Below, piece after piece: positions 33,698 to 41,396 of a stretch of 64,000 bases of DNA (position 1 is the stretch's first letter; each line of letters opens with the position of its first letter). The notes below the pieces were generated by a model. That model was given only the letters and a program-made list of their open reading frames with translations, had not been told where the DNA came from and did no database searches. The stretch comes from Streptomyces monomycini (GTDB lineage: Bacteria; Actinomycetota; Actinomycetes; Streptomycetales; Streptomycetaceae): positions 59,813 through 123,812 of the forward strand of contig NZ_JAFIQY010000024.1 of assembly GCF_022271435.1 (NCBI RefSeq), in the 5' to 3' direction. The translations under genes were made by a program, and so were the position numbers.

Positions 33698-34555
33698 TCA
33701 GTCCCGGAGGATCGAGATCAGCCGCAGCAGCTCCATGTAGATCCACGCCAGCGTCACGGTCAGGCCGAACGCGGCCAGCCAGGACTCCTCGCGCGGAGCG
33801 CCGTAGGCGATGCCGTCCTCGACCTGCTTGAAGTCCAGGGCCAGGCACAGCGCGCCGAGCACCACGCCGACGACGCCGAACAGGATGCCCAGGCCGCCGC
33901 TGCGGAAGCCGAGGCCGTCACCGCCGCCGAAGGCCATGAACAGCACGTTGACGAACGACAGCAGCACGAAGCCGAGCAGCGCGATCATCAGGTACCGCGT
34001 GAAGCGGGCGGTGACCCGCACGATGCGGGTCTTGTAGGCGATGAGCATGGCGACGAAGACCGCCATGGTGCCCATCACGGCCTGCATGGGCGCGCCGGCC
34101 AGCTTCGGCACGTCGTTGATCGCGCCGCTGAGCGCGCCGAGGAACAGGCCCTCGAACGCGGCGTAGGTCAGGATCAGGGCCGGCGAGGGCTTGCGCTTGA
34201 AGGACTGGACGAACGCCAGCACCATCGCGATCAGCCCGGCGCCGACGGCGAAGCCGAGGCTCTTGGTCAGGAAGATCCAGCCGACGGCCGCACCGGCGAT
34301 CACGGTGCCGAGCGTCATGCCGGTACGCAGCACGACGTCGTCCATCGTCATCCGACGGGTCTGCGGCGCGTACTGCGGCGTCTGGGTGCCCGGCGCGGCA
34401 TCCTGGGCGTACGGGTTGCCGCCCTGGGCGTACGGGTTGGTCCCGGCGTAAGGGTTCGCTGCGGCCCCGGCCTGCGGCGGCGCGTCGAAGCCCGCGTAGC
34501 CGTTGTTGTCGCGGCTGAACCCCCGTCGCGAGAAGACCGGGTTGCTGCTCCTCAT
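33698..34555 (-). CDS. Bax inhibitor-1/YccA-like membrane protein
   Basis: 285 aa from ATG 34555, with GAGGAG 5 nt upstream. Residues 1-70 are a soluble Asn/Pro/Tyr/Ala/Gln-rich tail with repeats (NPYAGTNPYAQGGNPYAQ). Seven hydrophobic helices follow (residues about 78-283), including GLIAMVLAFVQSFKRKPSPALILTYAAFEGLFLGALSG, typical of the actinobacterial DUF1112/YccA group. Homologues are pH-sensitive Ca2+-leak channels in Bacillus; the role in Streptomyces is not established. It is monocistronic. Confidence 0.9.
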   Translation of the reverse strand: MRSSNPVFSRRGFSRDNNGYAGFDAPPQAGAAANPYAGTNPYAQGGNPYAQDAAPGTQTPQYAPQTRRMTMDDVVLRTGMTLGTVIAGAAVGWIFLTKSLGFAVGAGLIAMVLAFVQSFKRKPSPALILTYAAFEGLFLGALSGAINDVPKLAGAPMQAVMGTMAVFVAMLIAYKTRIVRVTARFTRYLMIALLGFVLLSFVNVLFMAFGGGDGLGFRSGGLGILFGVVGVVLGALCLALDFKQVEDGIAYGAPREESWLAAFGLTVTLAWIYMELLRLISILRD

Positions 34556-34736
34556 CTCACTCCTCCATGGCCGCCGTGCGCGGCCTTCCCACAAGGGTAA
34601 TGGCTTGGCAAAAGCACGTTCTAGTTCTTGAGCAGGATCTTCACCGCAACTTCGGGTGATCAATCCCGCACGGGGACGATTCCCCCGGTGGATCACGTCC
34701 GTAGGACGTACGGGAGGCCGAGAAGGTGCCCGGACG

Positions 34737-34779
34737 CCGTTGAGGGACCGTACGCGGGTGGCGTGCGGTCCCTCAACGG
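34737..34779. terminator. Hairpin downstream of rodlin 1
   Basis: CCGTTGAGGGACCGTACGC and GCGTGCGGTCCCTCAACGG form a near-perfect 19-bp stem. It lies 34 bp after the stop of the minus-strand rodlin gene. Confidence 0.85.
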
Positions 34780-34812
34780 GTTTCGGCGGCCGGCGGGCGG
34801 CCGCCGGACGGG

Positions 34813-35211
34813 TCACTCGTTGTTGACGCCGTTCTGGGAGAGGATCGGCAGCTTGTCGATGAGGTGCGACAGCGCCTGGTCCTGCTGGGACTCGGTCGAG
34901 TTCTCGACACACTGCTGGTGCTGGTCCGAGGACAGGATGTCCTGCACGCCGATGTTGACCAGGGCCACGATGTTCTGGACGTTCGTGACCGGGATGCCGA
35001 TGCACAGCTTGTTCAGCGAGTCACCGATGAGCGTGGCGTCCGGGCTCATGTCGCCCTCGGTGCCGCCGTTGCCGAATGCCTGCGCCGAGTGGTTGCCGTT
35101 CGCCGTTCCGGTGTTGCGGCCGTCGCCCACCGCCATGGCCTGCGGAGCGGCCGCCGCGGAGATACCGACCAGAGACGCAGCAACCGCCACGCTCGCCATC
35201 ATCTTGTTCAT
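34813..35211 (-). CDS. Rodlin family protein 1
   Basis: 132 aa from ATG 35211, with AAGGGG upstream. It has a Sec signal peptide (residues 1-27, ending PQAMA). The mature 105-residue rodlin begins VGDGRNTGTANGNHSAQAFGN. It has two cysteines (LCIGIPV and QQCVENST) and ends in the conserved ALSHLIDKLPILSQNGVNN. Rodlins assemble with chaplin fibres into the paired rodlets on aerial hyphae and spores. Compared with the other two copies it has LCIG in place of PCIG/PCIA. A hairpin follows, so it is probably monocistronic. Confidence 0.9.
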   Translation of the reverse strand: MNKMMASVAVAASLVGISAAAAPQAMAVGDGRNTGTANGNHSAQAFGNGGTEGDMSPDATLIGDSLNKLCIGIPVTNVQNIVALVNIGVQDILSSDQHQQCVENSTESQQDQALSHLIDKLPILSQNGVNNE

Positions 35212-35424
35212 CTCGAAACCCCTTCAGGAAATGAACTCCCATGACGAAGGGAGCCCTGTAAGAAACAACCCGGCGCAGCCCGGAAAGTTGCGCATCATCA
35301 CCCGAACAGATCGACATTCCAGCGTCCTGCCCGAAATGCCACTCTTCCGTGTGGGCTTTCGGCAGCACGTTCCGGGGACGATTCTCCCGGCCCCGCCGGA
35401 CAGCGAAAGGACAAGGCTTACCGC

Positions 35425-35598
35425 ATGGTCGCCCCCGTGGACGCGATGCGCGTGAAAGAGGAAATCGTCGCGGCGGTGCGCCGCGGCGACGACGCCGGCG
35501 TCGACACCCTGCTCGGCCGCTTTGCCCGGGTCGCCGATCTGGAAGCGCTGATGAGTCTGCGCAGAGCTCTGCTGGAACAGCCGGACGAGTGCGGCTGA
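35425..35598 (+). CDS. 57-aa cytoplasmic hypothetical protein
   Basis: 57 aa from ATG 35425, with AAGG 8 nt upstream; the stop is at 35596-35598. It is a helical, charged protein (VKEEIVAAVRRGDDAGVDTLLGRFARVADLEALMSLRRALLEQ) with no signal peptide and good GC bias at third positions, which argues that it is real. It is the only plus-strand gene in the rodlin/chaplin island. It has a hairpin after its stop, shared with the convergent rodlin 2. Function unknown; the two-helix pattern could suit a protein-protein adaptor, but that is a guess. Confidence 0.6.
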   Translation: MVAPVDAMRVKEEIVAAVRRGDDAGVDTLLGRFARVADLEALMSLRRALLEQPDECG

Positions 35599-35640
35599 CC
35601 TCGGCACGCGCACCGGCCCCGGGAAAACACCGCAGGGAAA

Positions 35641-35677
35641 AGGGCCCGCGCCGCCGGACGGCGACAGCGCGGGCCCT
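35641..35677. terminator. Bidirectional hairpin between small ORF and rodlin 2
   Basis: AGGGCCCGCGC (35641-35651) and GCGCGGGCCCT (35667-35677) form a perfect 11-bp stem with a 15-nt loop. Confidence 0.85.
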
Positions 35678-35705
35678 CACCCCGGTCACGCGGCGACGGC
35701 ACCCG

Positions 35706-36107
35706 TCACTGGTTGTTGGTGCCGTTGACGGAGAGGACCGGCAGCTTGTCGATGAGGTGCGACAGCGGCCCGTCGCCCTGGACCTGGGTCGAGTTCTCGA
35801 CACACTGCTGCTTCTGGTCCGAGGACAGCAGATCCTGCACACCCACGTTGACCAGGCCCACGACGTTCTGCACGTTGTCGATGGGCACCGCGATGCAGGG
35901 CTTGTTGAAGGAGCCCTGGATGAGCGCGAACTGCGGGCTCATGTTCCCCATCGTGGAGAAGTTGCCGTACGTCTGGGCCGCGCCGTTGCCATTGACCGTG
36001 GTGACCTTGCGGTGGTCTCCGACGGCCGATGCTTCTGGAGCGGTGGCGGCCGCGATACCGACAATGGAAGCAGCCGTGGCCACTGTTGCCAGCGCCTTGT
36101 TGATCAT
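35706..36107 (-). CDS. Rodlin family protein 2
   Basis: 133 aa from ATG 36107, with AAGGATC upstream. Signal peptide (ending PEASA), then the rodlin domain with the two conserved cysteines (PCIAVPI and QQCVENST) and C-terminal PLSHLIDKLPVLSVNGTNN. It is the most divergent of the three copies in the first half of the mature region (VGDHRKVTTVNGNGAAQTYGNFSTMGNMSPQF is the divergent zone; only its ends match the others). It would be secreted and built into the rodlet layer. Confidence 0.9.
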   Translation of the reverse strand: MINKALATVATAASIVGIAAATAPEASAVGDHRKVTTVNGNGAAQTYGNFSTMGNMSPQFALIQGSFNKPCIAVPIDNVQNVVGLVNVGVQDLLSSDQKQQCVENSTQVQGDGPLSHLIDKLPVLSVNGTNNQ

Positions 36108-36206
36108 ATGTGATCCTTCGCGTTTCGGGATGCTCTTTACCCGGGGGCAGTGTGCACAACTCGGTGTGACGAGCTTGGTTGTGCTCCATCACTCAAATGA
36201 TTTCGC

Positions 36207-36231
36207 GTACAACTGAGCGGCACAGTTGTAC
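36207..36231. terminator. Perfect inverted repeat GTACAACTG-N7-CAGTTGTAC
   Basis: Nine-base perfect arms around AGCGGCA, starting 14 bp after the stop of the minus-strand secreted protein gene and 100 bp upstream of rodlin 2. It can be the terminator of the former or an operator for the latter. Its low GC content compared with the other hairpins here leaves that open. Confidence 0.5.
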
Positions 36232-36244
36232 CGCGGGCCGGGCC

Positions 36245-36553
36245 TTACTTACGGGCCGGCTTGGCCACCTCGACGCCCCTGAGCCCCGGCGTCTTCTGAG
36301 TGACATCCCCGACGGTGTTCAGCAGCTTCTTCGTGGCAGTGGAACTCTGCAGATCACTGGAGGTGTTCTCGACGGTCCGGACCACCGGATCGAGCTGCCG
36401 GCCGTCCAGCTGCTTGTTCTTCAGGGCGTCCGCAAGACCACCGTTCAGGCTGAAACTCGGCACCTGCCCCGGTGCACCGGCGAAAACGGGGGACGCCGCT
36501 CCCAGAGCCATGACGGAACCGGCCAGAAACGCGGCCGTCTTCGCGTACTTCAC
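36245..36553 (-). CDS. Small secreted protein with chaplin-like leader, unrecognised
   Basis: 102 aa from GTG 36553, with AAAGGACAGCGGAAA upstream. The first codons are identical to those of the adjacent chaplin (GTGAAGTACGCGAAG in both) and the signal peptides are alike, ending VFAGAPG here. The mature 75-residue part is not a chaplin: it is charged and helical (LADALKNKQLDGRQLDPVVRTVENTSSDLQ), has no cysteine and ends VAKPARK. It is probably co-regulated with the surface proteins. Similar proteins are seen near chaplin genes in other streptomycetes as far as I recall, without known function. Confidence 0.8.
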   Translation of the reverse strand: MKYAKTAAFLAGSVMALGAASPVFAGAPGQVPSFSLNGGLADALKNKQLDGRQLDPVVRTVENTSSDLQSSTATKKLLNTVGDVTQKTPGLRGVEVAKPARK

Positions 36554-36711
36554 TTTCCGCTGTCCTTTCCTGAGCGGTGCTGGCGACCGCCGCGGCCGAA
36601 AACTTCGCGCGGCCTCCCCGGCTCTCTCCGGACCACCGCTTTTTCGGTGTTCAACAATGTCGGCCCGAAAGAGAAACCCATCCGTTTCACCACTTCCCGG
36701 CCCCCTCCGAC

Positions 36712-36756
36712 GCGAAGGGCCCCGGCACGCTTGGCTGGCGCGCCGGGGCCTTTCGC
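36712..36756. terminator. Hairpin downstream of chaplin gene
   Basis: GCGAAGGGCCCCGGC (36712-36726) and GCCGGGGCCTTTCGC (36742-36756) pair with one G-T wobble. Confidence 0.85.
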
Positions 36757-36788
36757 TCCATCCACTGCTACCCGTTCGACGCGGTGCG

Positions 36789-37022
36789 TCAGTCGTTGAC
36801 GCAGGTGTTGCCGAACGCCGGGTTCAGCAGACCGATGATGTCGATCGAGTTCCCACAGAGGTTGATCGGGATGTGGATCGGGACCTGGAGAACGTTGCCG
36901 GAGAGGACGCCGGGGGAGTTCTGGGCGGCGCCCGAGGTACCCGCGTCGGCGAACGCCGGAGTGGCGGCTCCGGCCGCCATGAGCGTTCCAGCAGCGACTG
37001 CGGCAACCTTCGCGTACTTCAC
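36789..37022 (-). CDS. Short chaplin with two cysteines
   Basis: 77 aa from GTG 37022, with AAAGGGCTGAAA upstream. Signal peptide of 26 residues (ending PAFA), then a single chaplin domain of about 50 residues: NSPGVLSGNVLQVPIHIPINLCGNSIDIIGLLNP and AFGNTCVND. Short chaplins self-assemble into amyloid-like amphipathic fibres that lower surface tension so aerial hyphae can grow out. Two cysteines, as in most short chaplins except ChpE, allow an intramolecular disulphide. It is monocistronic, between a related-leader secreted protein and a rodlin. Confidence 0.95.
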   Translation of the reverse strand: MKYAKVAAVAAGTLMAAGAATPAFADAGTSGAAQNSPGVLSGNVLQVPIHIPINLCGNSIDIIGLLNPAFGNTCVND

Positions 37023-37245
37023 TTTCAGCCCTTTCCGCAGCGGAGTCTGAAACGGTCACGTCCTTCGTGCCGCACGGGCGCCCTCTAGATCGCCCGTAAC
37101 ACCGCTACCAATATGTGTAACGATTCGTCCGCGCCGACGAAACTCCTGCGAAGTCGATTTTCACGAGGAATCGCCCGAATGGTTCAGCGCGGCACAGATA
37201 GAAGAGTGGGGTAATGCGGGGACTGCTCGCGCTTTTTTAAAGCGC

Positions 37246-37292
37246 AAAGGCCCGAGTCGTTCAGGAGGAGAGAACCGACGCCCCGGGCCTTT
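37246..37292. terminator. Terminator of rodlin 3
   Basis: AAAGGCCCG (37246-37254) and CGGGCCTTT (37284-37292), with an inner partial stem GTCGTTC/GAACCGAC. A second hairpin, GCGCTTT-TTT-AAAGCGC (37229-37245), follows immediately in the direction of transcription. Confidence 0.75.
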
Positions 37293-37306
37293 TACGGCAG
37301 ACCGGC

Positions 37307-37708
37307 TCAGCTGTTGTTGACGCCGTTCTCGGACAGCAGCGGGAGCTTGTCGATGATGTGCGACAGCGGCTGGTCGCCCTGCGACTCGGTCGAGTTCTCG
37401 ACACACTGCTGGTTCTGGTCCGAGGACAGGATGTCCTGCACGCCGACGTTGACCAGGGCCACGATGTTCTGCACGTTCGTGATCGGGATGCCGATGCAGG
37501 GCTTGTTGAGCGTGCCTTCGATCAGGCTCAGCTGCGGGGCCATGTCGCCCTCGGTGCTGGAGTTGCCGAACGCCTGCCCTGCACCGTTGCCGTTGGCTGT
37601 CGACGTGCCACGACCGTCACCGACCGCCATGGCCTGCGGAGCCGCCGCGGCCGAGACGCCGACGATGGACGCAGCTACGGCCGTCGTGGCCAGGAACTTC
37701 TTGATCAC
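37307..37708 (-). CDS. Rodlin family protein 3
   Basis: 133 aa from GTG 37708, with AAGGGTG upstream. Signal peptide ending PQAMA, rodlin domain with PCIGIPI and QQCVENST, and C-terminal PLSHIIDKLPLLSENGVNN. It is closest to rodlin 1: both share VGDGR, STEGDM/GTEGDM, NVQNIVALVN and a 21-nt identical tract around the second cysteine, also present in rodlin 2. This implies recent duplication or gene conversion within the island. Confidence 0.92.
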   Translation of the reverse strand: MIKKFLATTAVAASIVGVSAAAAPQAMAVGDGRGTSTANGNGAGQAFGNSSTEGDMAPQLSLIEGTLNKPCIGIPITNVQNIVALVNVGVQDILSSDQNQQCVENSTESQGDQPLSHIIDKLPLLSENGVNNS

Positions 37709-38056
37709 GATTCACCCTTCTCGAAGCGGAGTGCCCGTTTCCGGAGCGTCCTGGACAACTCGCGTCCGCCAGTTCAGTTTCGCCGGTTCACCCGAATGCC
37801 ACGAAACCGTAGACACATATCACCGCGCCATCGCCCGCCCGGGTGCGCATGCGCCAATCAAAAGCCCCCGACTCCGGGCAGCCGTCGTCAAAATCGCGAA
37901 AATGAGCGAAACCGCCATCGGCTCCGCCCACCGTGCCATTCCCCGCCCCGGCTGTCATAATCCCGCCGCACAGAGAAAGGCCCCGCGACACGCGGGGCCT
38001 TTCCTGGTCTCAACGGGTGGGCGGGCCCAGGAGCCGCCCGTCCCGCGGAAGCCGGC
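37709..38056. other. Gap upstream of rodlin 3
   Basis: 348 bp with no gene. It holds the rodlin 3 promoter region, in which no clear hexamers were recognised, and the terminator of the next gene at 37975-38003. Confidence 0.5.
37975..38003. terminator. Perfect 13-bp hairpin
   Basis: GAAAGGCCCCGCG, ACA loop, CGCGGGGCCTTTC. It follows the Asn/Tyr/Lys-rich secreted protein gene on the minus strand. Confidence 0.9.
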
Positions 38057-38347
38057 TCACTGCTCGACGTTGCCGATCGCCAGGCCGACCTTGGTCACGT
38101 TCTTCTTGTACTTGAACTTGTACGTGTCGTTGTCGTTGTACGTGTACGCCTTGTTGTCGTTGTACTCGTTGTGCTCCTTGTGCACCCGGTCACAGTGGAA
38201 CTTGCCGTACTTGGCACCGCAGTTGTTGCCGGCGCTGAGGCGCGGCGCGTCGTCCCACGACGCGGCGGAGGCCAGGCCCGAGAGCGGGACGACGGCAAGG
38301 GCGGCGATGGCGAACGAGCCCGCGGTACGACCGATGAACTTGCGCAT
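38057..38347 (-). CDS. Small Asn/Tyr/Lys/Asp-rich secreted protein, unrecognised
   Basis: 96 aa from ATG 38347, with GAGGAGAG 5 nt upstream. Signal peptide of about 29 residues (ending LASAAS). The mature 67-residue protein is very hydrophilic and aromatic, unlike a typical Streptomyces protein: KEHNEYNDNKAYTYNDND followed by TYKFKYKKN. It has two cysteines (NNCGAKYGKFHC), so a disulphide is possible. Codons are less GC-rich in this part because of the amino-acid content. It closes the rodlin/chaplin island. A structural role at the cell surface is suggested by position only. Confidence 0.8.
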   Translation of the reverse strand: MRKFIGRTAGSFAIAALAVVPLSGLASAASWDDAPRLSAGNNCGAKYGKFHCDRVHKEHNEYNDNKAYTYNDNDTYKFKYKKNVTKVGLAIGNVEQ

Positions 38348-38690
38348 GCTTTCTCTCCTCGTGCGCAGAAATGTGACACGGGATGTCTACCGCGGCCGTA
38401 TGTGATCGAACACGCGCTGCCATGTGATATATCTGTTCGGGTCCGAAGTGCGACCATTTGCAGCACCAGCGTTTCCCCCGTGGAAATGCTTGCGCTATCC
38501 ACGGCGACACGCATTCGTGCGGTGCGCCGAATGCGGGACCGGCCCCCGGGGCCCGGCACCCGCCGGCGCCCCCGCACGGCGGGCACGCCCCGTGCCGGCG
38601 CCGGGGAACGGAGCGCCGCCCGGCACACTGGACGGGAGCGGGGACGCGCCCCGGGAGCCCGGCCGGTCCGGGCGCACACGTGGAGGAGCG
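38348..38690. other. Divergent intergenic region
   Basis: 343 bp between the secreted protein (minus) and the STAS gene (plus). No gene is seen. It holds ACCCGAACAGAT on the minus strand near 38430-38441, a 12-mer also found on the plus strand near 35298 upstream of the 57-aa gene. The right half is very GC-rich. Confidence 0.45.
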
Positions 38691-39287
38691 ATGGCCCAAG
38701 GCAGGCGGCACCTGACGATCACCACGGTCGTCGACGCCGAGGAGTGCGCTGTGCTCCGGGTGGCCGGGGAACTGGACGTGCACGCGGAGCGGCAGTTCCT
38801 GGACGAGTCGGGGGCCGTGATCGCGGCCGGGCACCGGTTCCTGGTGCTGGACCTGACCGCGCTGCGGTTCTGCGACTCCCGCGGCCTGAACTGCCTGCTC
38901 GCCCTGGAGTGGCTGTGCCGCCGCATGAACGGCCGCCTGCTGCTCGCCTCCCTGGGCGTCCGTGTCCTGCACGTCCTCCTGGTCACCCGGGCCGTGGACG
39001 CGCTGGCCTGCTTCCCGACCGTCGGCCACGCGCTGGCCGCCGTCCCCGAGGAGATCCGCCCGGCCTGGCCCCCCGGCGGAACGACGCCCGCAGACGGTGA
39101 CGGCAGCGACAGCAGCAGGAGCAGCCGGAACGGCGCAGCCGAGAACAGCGGGAACGGCGCGAGCGAGAACCGCGGGCCCGGGATCGACGGGAGCGGGACC
39201 GGCACCAAGTCCCGCGCCACGGACGCATACCGCTCTCACGGCCAGGGACCGACGCAACGCGACGGCCGGGGCAGCACCGCCCCGTAA
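38691..39287 (+). CDS. STAS-domain protein, putative anti-sigma factor antagonist
   Basis: 198 aa from ATG 38691, with GGAGGAGCG directly upstream. The STAS domain is at residues 5-115, with LRVAGELDVHAERQFLDESG and the phosphorylatable-serine motif ALRFCDSRGLNCLLALEWL. The C-terminal 75 residues are a disordered Ser/Gly/Asn/Arg-rich tail (SSRSSRNGAAENSGNGASEN), unusual for these small switches. No kinase partner is encoded beside it, so it may work with one of the many orphan HATPase proteins of the genome. Confidence 0.82.
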   Translation: MAQGRRHLTITTVVDAEECAVLRVAGELDVHAERQFLDESGAVIAAGHRFLVLDLTALRFCDSRGLNCLLALEWLCRRMNGRLLLASLGVRVLHVLLVTRAVDALACFPTVGHALAAVPEEIRPAWPPGGTTPADGDGSDSSRSSRNGAAENSGNGASENRGPGIDGSGTGTKSRATDAYRSHGQGPTQRDGRGSTAP

Positions 39288-39630
39288 CCGTCCGGCGGAA
39301 ATGCGCACCGGGGACGGCCGGAGCGCGCGCCAGGTGTGACGACGTCGAACTCGGTGAGCAGCCTTGTCGTCCCACCAGCGGGACAACACCGTACGGCACG
39401 GGAGTTCACCGCCTTTCCCGTGCCGGAGAAGCAACCCCGGACCTTTCCGGACCCCGGCGGCCGGCGCCCGGCGACCGACGACGAACCCTTCACCCCACCG
39501 CACGGAATCCTCTGTAACCAGCAGCGAACGTCCACCCGAACCCGCCGATGTCACCCGGCACCACGGACCGATCCTGTGACATGCGGGGCAAGGGCAGCAC
39601 GGTGGGGATTCCTTCCGCCGCCCCGGGTTG
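39288..39630. other. Intergenic region between convergent genes
   Basis: 343 bp between the STAS and MFS genes. No gene, repeat or convincing terminator was recognised. Confidence 0.4.
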
Positions 39631-41079
39631 TCACACGCGGGACGTCCGCGGGGGCAGGAGGTGCAGGAGGGCGGCGGTGAGGACGGAGAGCGCGGTCAGT
39701 ACGACCGTCGAGACGCCGAAGCCGTACACGAGACCGCCGGTGGAGGCGAGCGCCGCGAACAGCGCGCCGATCCCGGCGACACCGGCCGCCTCGGACGCCT
39801 GGACCGCGGTGAGGATGCCGCCGGAGGCCGCACCGGCGTCCTCGGGAGCGATCCCGGAGAGCGCCATGCCGATCAGCGAGGTGGCCACGATGCCGCCGCC
39901 GAACCCGTACAGCAGCAGGCCGGGCATCAGGGCCATCGCCTGGCTGCCCGGGCCGGCCTGCTCGACCGCCACCCACACCGCCAGCAGCCCGACGCCCATG
40001 AGGACCGCGGAGGCCGGTACGACACGCTGGCCGAAGCGCGCGACGAGCTTCCCGCACAGCATCGCGGAGACCGAGGTCAGGACGGCCATGGGCGTGAACT
40101 CCATCGCGGAGCCCAGCGGGGTGAAGTCCAGCGCCTTCTGGAGGTAGAAGGCCAGCAGGAAGACGAACGCTCCGTTCACGCCGTAGAAGAACAGCGCGGT
40201 CGGCAGACCCATGGAGAAGCCCCGCTGTGTGAAGAGCCGCGGCGGCAGCAGCGGCGCCCCACCGCTGCGCGCGACCCGCCGCTCCCAGACGATGAACAGC
40301 GCCAGCAGGACCGCACCGCCCGCGATCTCCAGCGCACGCACCGTGGTCCAGCCCTGTTCGGCGCCGATGACCAGCGCGTGCACCAGGCCGAAGAGGCCGA
40401 AGCCGAGCAGGACGACTCCGCCGAGGTCCAGCTTCGTCGCCGTCCGCTCGCCGTGGTCCTTGACCAGCATCAGGGCGCCGGCGAAGGTGACCAGGCAGAG
40501 CGGCACGTTGACGAGGAAGACGGCGCGCCAGCCGAGGCCGGCGATGTCCCACTCGACGAGGAAGCCGCCGACGATCTGGCCCGCGAGCACCCCGACGCCG
40601 ATCACGGCTCCGTACAGGCCGATCGCCCGGGTCCGCTCCTCGTCCCGCTGGAAGGTGACCTGGACCAGCGCCAGCACCTGCGGAAGCATCACCGCGGCCG
40701 CCAGTCCCTGCACGACGCGGGCGCCGACCAGGAAGCCCTGGCTCTGGGCCACCGCACAGGCGACCGAGGTCACCGCGAAGCCGGCGACACCGGTCAAAAA
40801 GACGCGCCGGCGGCCGAGGATGTCACCGAGGCGGCCGCCGGTCACCAGTCCGGCCGCGTACGCCAGCGTGTAACCGGTCGGCACCAGCTGGATGTCCGCG
40901 AAGGTGGCATGCATCCGCGCCTGGATGGAGGGATTCGCGACATTCACGATGAAGATGTCGAGGAATCCCATGAAGGCGCCGAGCAGCAGAATCCACAGGG
41001 CGGCCCGCTGCGCCTTCGTCGCCGCCGGTGGTCCCGTGACGGAACCGGTCTCCGCCGTGACGGATGTGTGGCGCTCCAC
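39631..41079 (-). CDS. MFS transporter, DHA2 (14-TMS) drug exporter family
   Basis: 482 aa from GTG 41079, with GGAAAGAGCA upstream; the frame opens at a TTG seven codons earlier without a better site. Motif A is visible (GGRLGDILGRRRVF) and about 14 hydrophobic segments are present (ALWILLLGAFMGFLDIFIVNVANPSIQ is helix 1, with the DxxIVNVAxP motif of DHA2 exporters; the run is quoted only for position 33-59). It is likely a proton-coupled multidrug or metabolite exporter. It is divergent from the frameshifted XRE/MmyB regulator, which may control it. Confidence 0.92.
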   Translation of the reverse strand: MERHTSVTAETGSVTGPPAATKAQRAALWILLLGAFMGFLDIFIVNVANPSIQARMHATFADIQLVPTGYTLAYAAGLVTGGRLGDILGRRRVFLTGVAGFAVTSVACAVAQSQGFLVGARVVQGLAAAVMLPQVLALVQVTFQRDEERTRAIGLYGAVIGVGVLAGQIVGGFLVEWDIAGLGWRAVFLVNVPLCLVTFAGALMLVKDHGERTATKLDLGGVVLLGFGLFGLVHALVIGAEQGWTTVRALEIAGGAVLLALFIVWERRVARSGGAPLLPPRLFTQRGFSMGLPTALFFYGVNGAFVFLLAFYLQKALDFTPLGSAMEFTPMAVLTSVSAMLCGKLVARFGQRVVPASAVLMGVGLLAVWVAVEQAGPGSQAMALMPGLLLYGFGGGIVATSLIGMALSGIAPEDAGAASGGILTAVQASEAAGVAGIGALFAALASTGGLVYGFGVSTVVLTALSVLTAALLHLLPPRTSRV

Positions 41080-41396
41080 TGCTCTTTCCGTTCTGGACAA
41101 CTCGACTGCCTTTCACTGCACCTGTGCAAAAGGGGGGTGGGCCGACGCGCAGCGCATGGCAGACCGACCCCCGCTCAGGCCGGAAAGCTCGCCACGTAGG
41201 TGTGCGGGTCGCCCATCGCGCAAAAACCGCGTCCGGCGGTGGGGCCGGCCGGCAACAACGGGCGGAGCCGACGGCGCATCACCGTGTGCCGCCAAGTCCC
41301 AAACCGGGGGCGGTCATTGCGGGACCGTGCGGGCGGGCACTCATTCAGTGTCAGGGACATGGTTACGCGGGCCAAGTCGGTCTTTATGCTATTGCT
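41080..41396. other. Divergent promoter region of MFS and XRE genes
   Basis: 317 bp without a gene. On the plus strand TATGCT (41385-41390) is a -10 whose start of transcription would fall on the GTG at 41397, with a poor -35 GTTACG 17 bp earlier. No ribosome site precedes that GTG. Confidence 0.5.

Noticed and set aside
34556..38690. SigBldN-type promoters (CGTAAC-N16-CGTTGA) upstream of rodlin and chaplin genes
   Set aside because: I looked for the consensus in the correct orientation and spacing and found no convincing match by eye; a weighted-matrix search would be needed.
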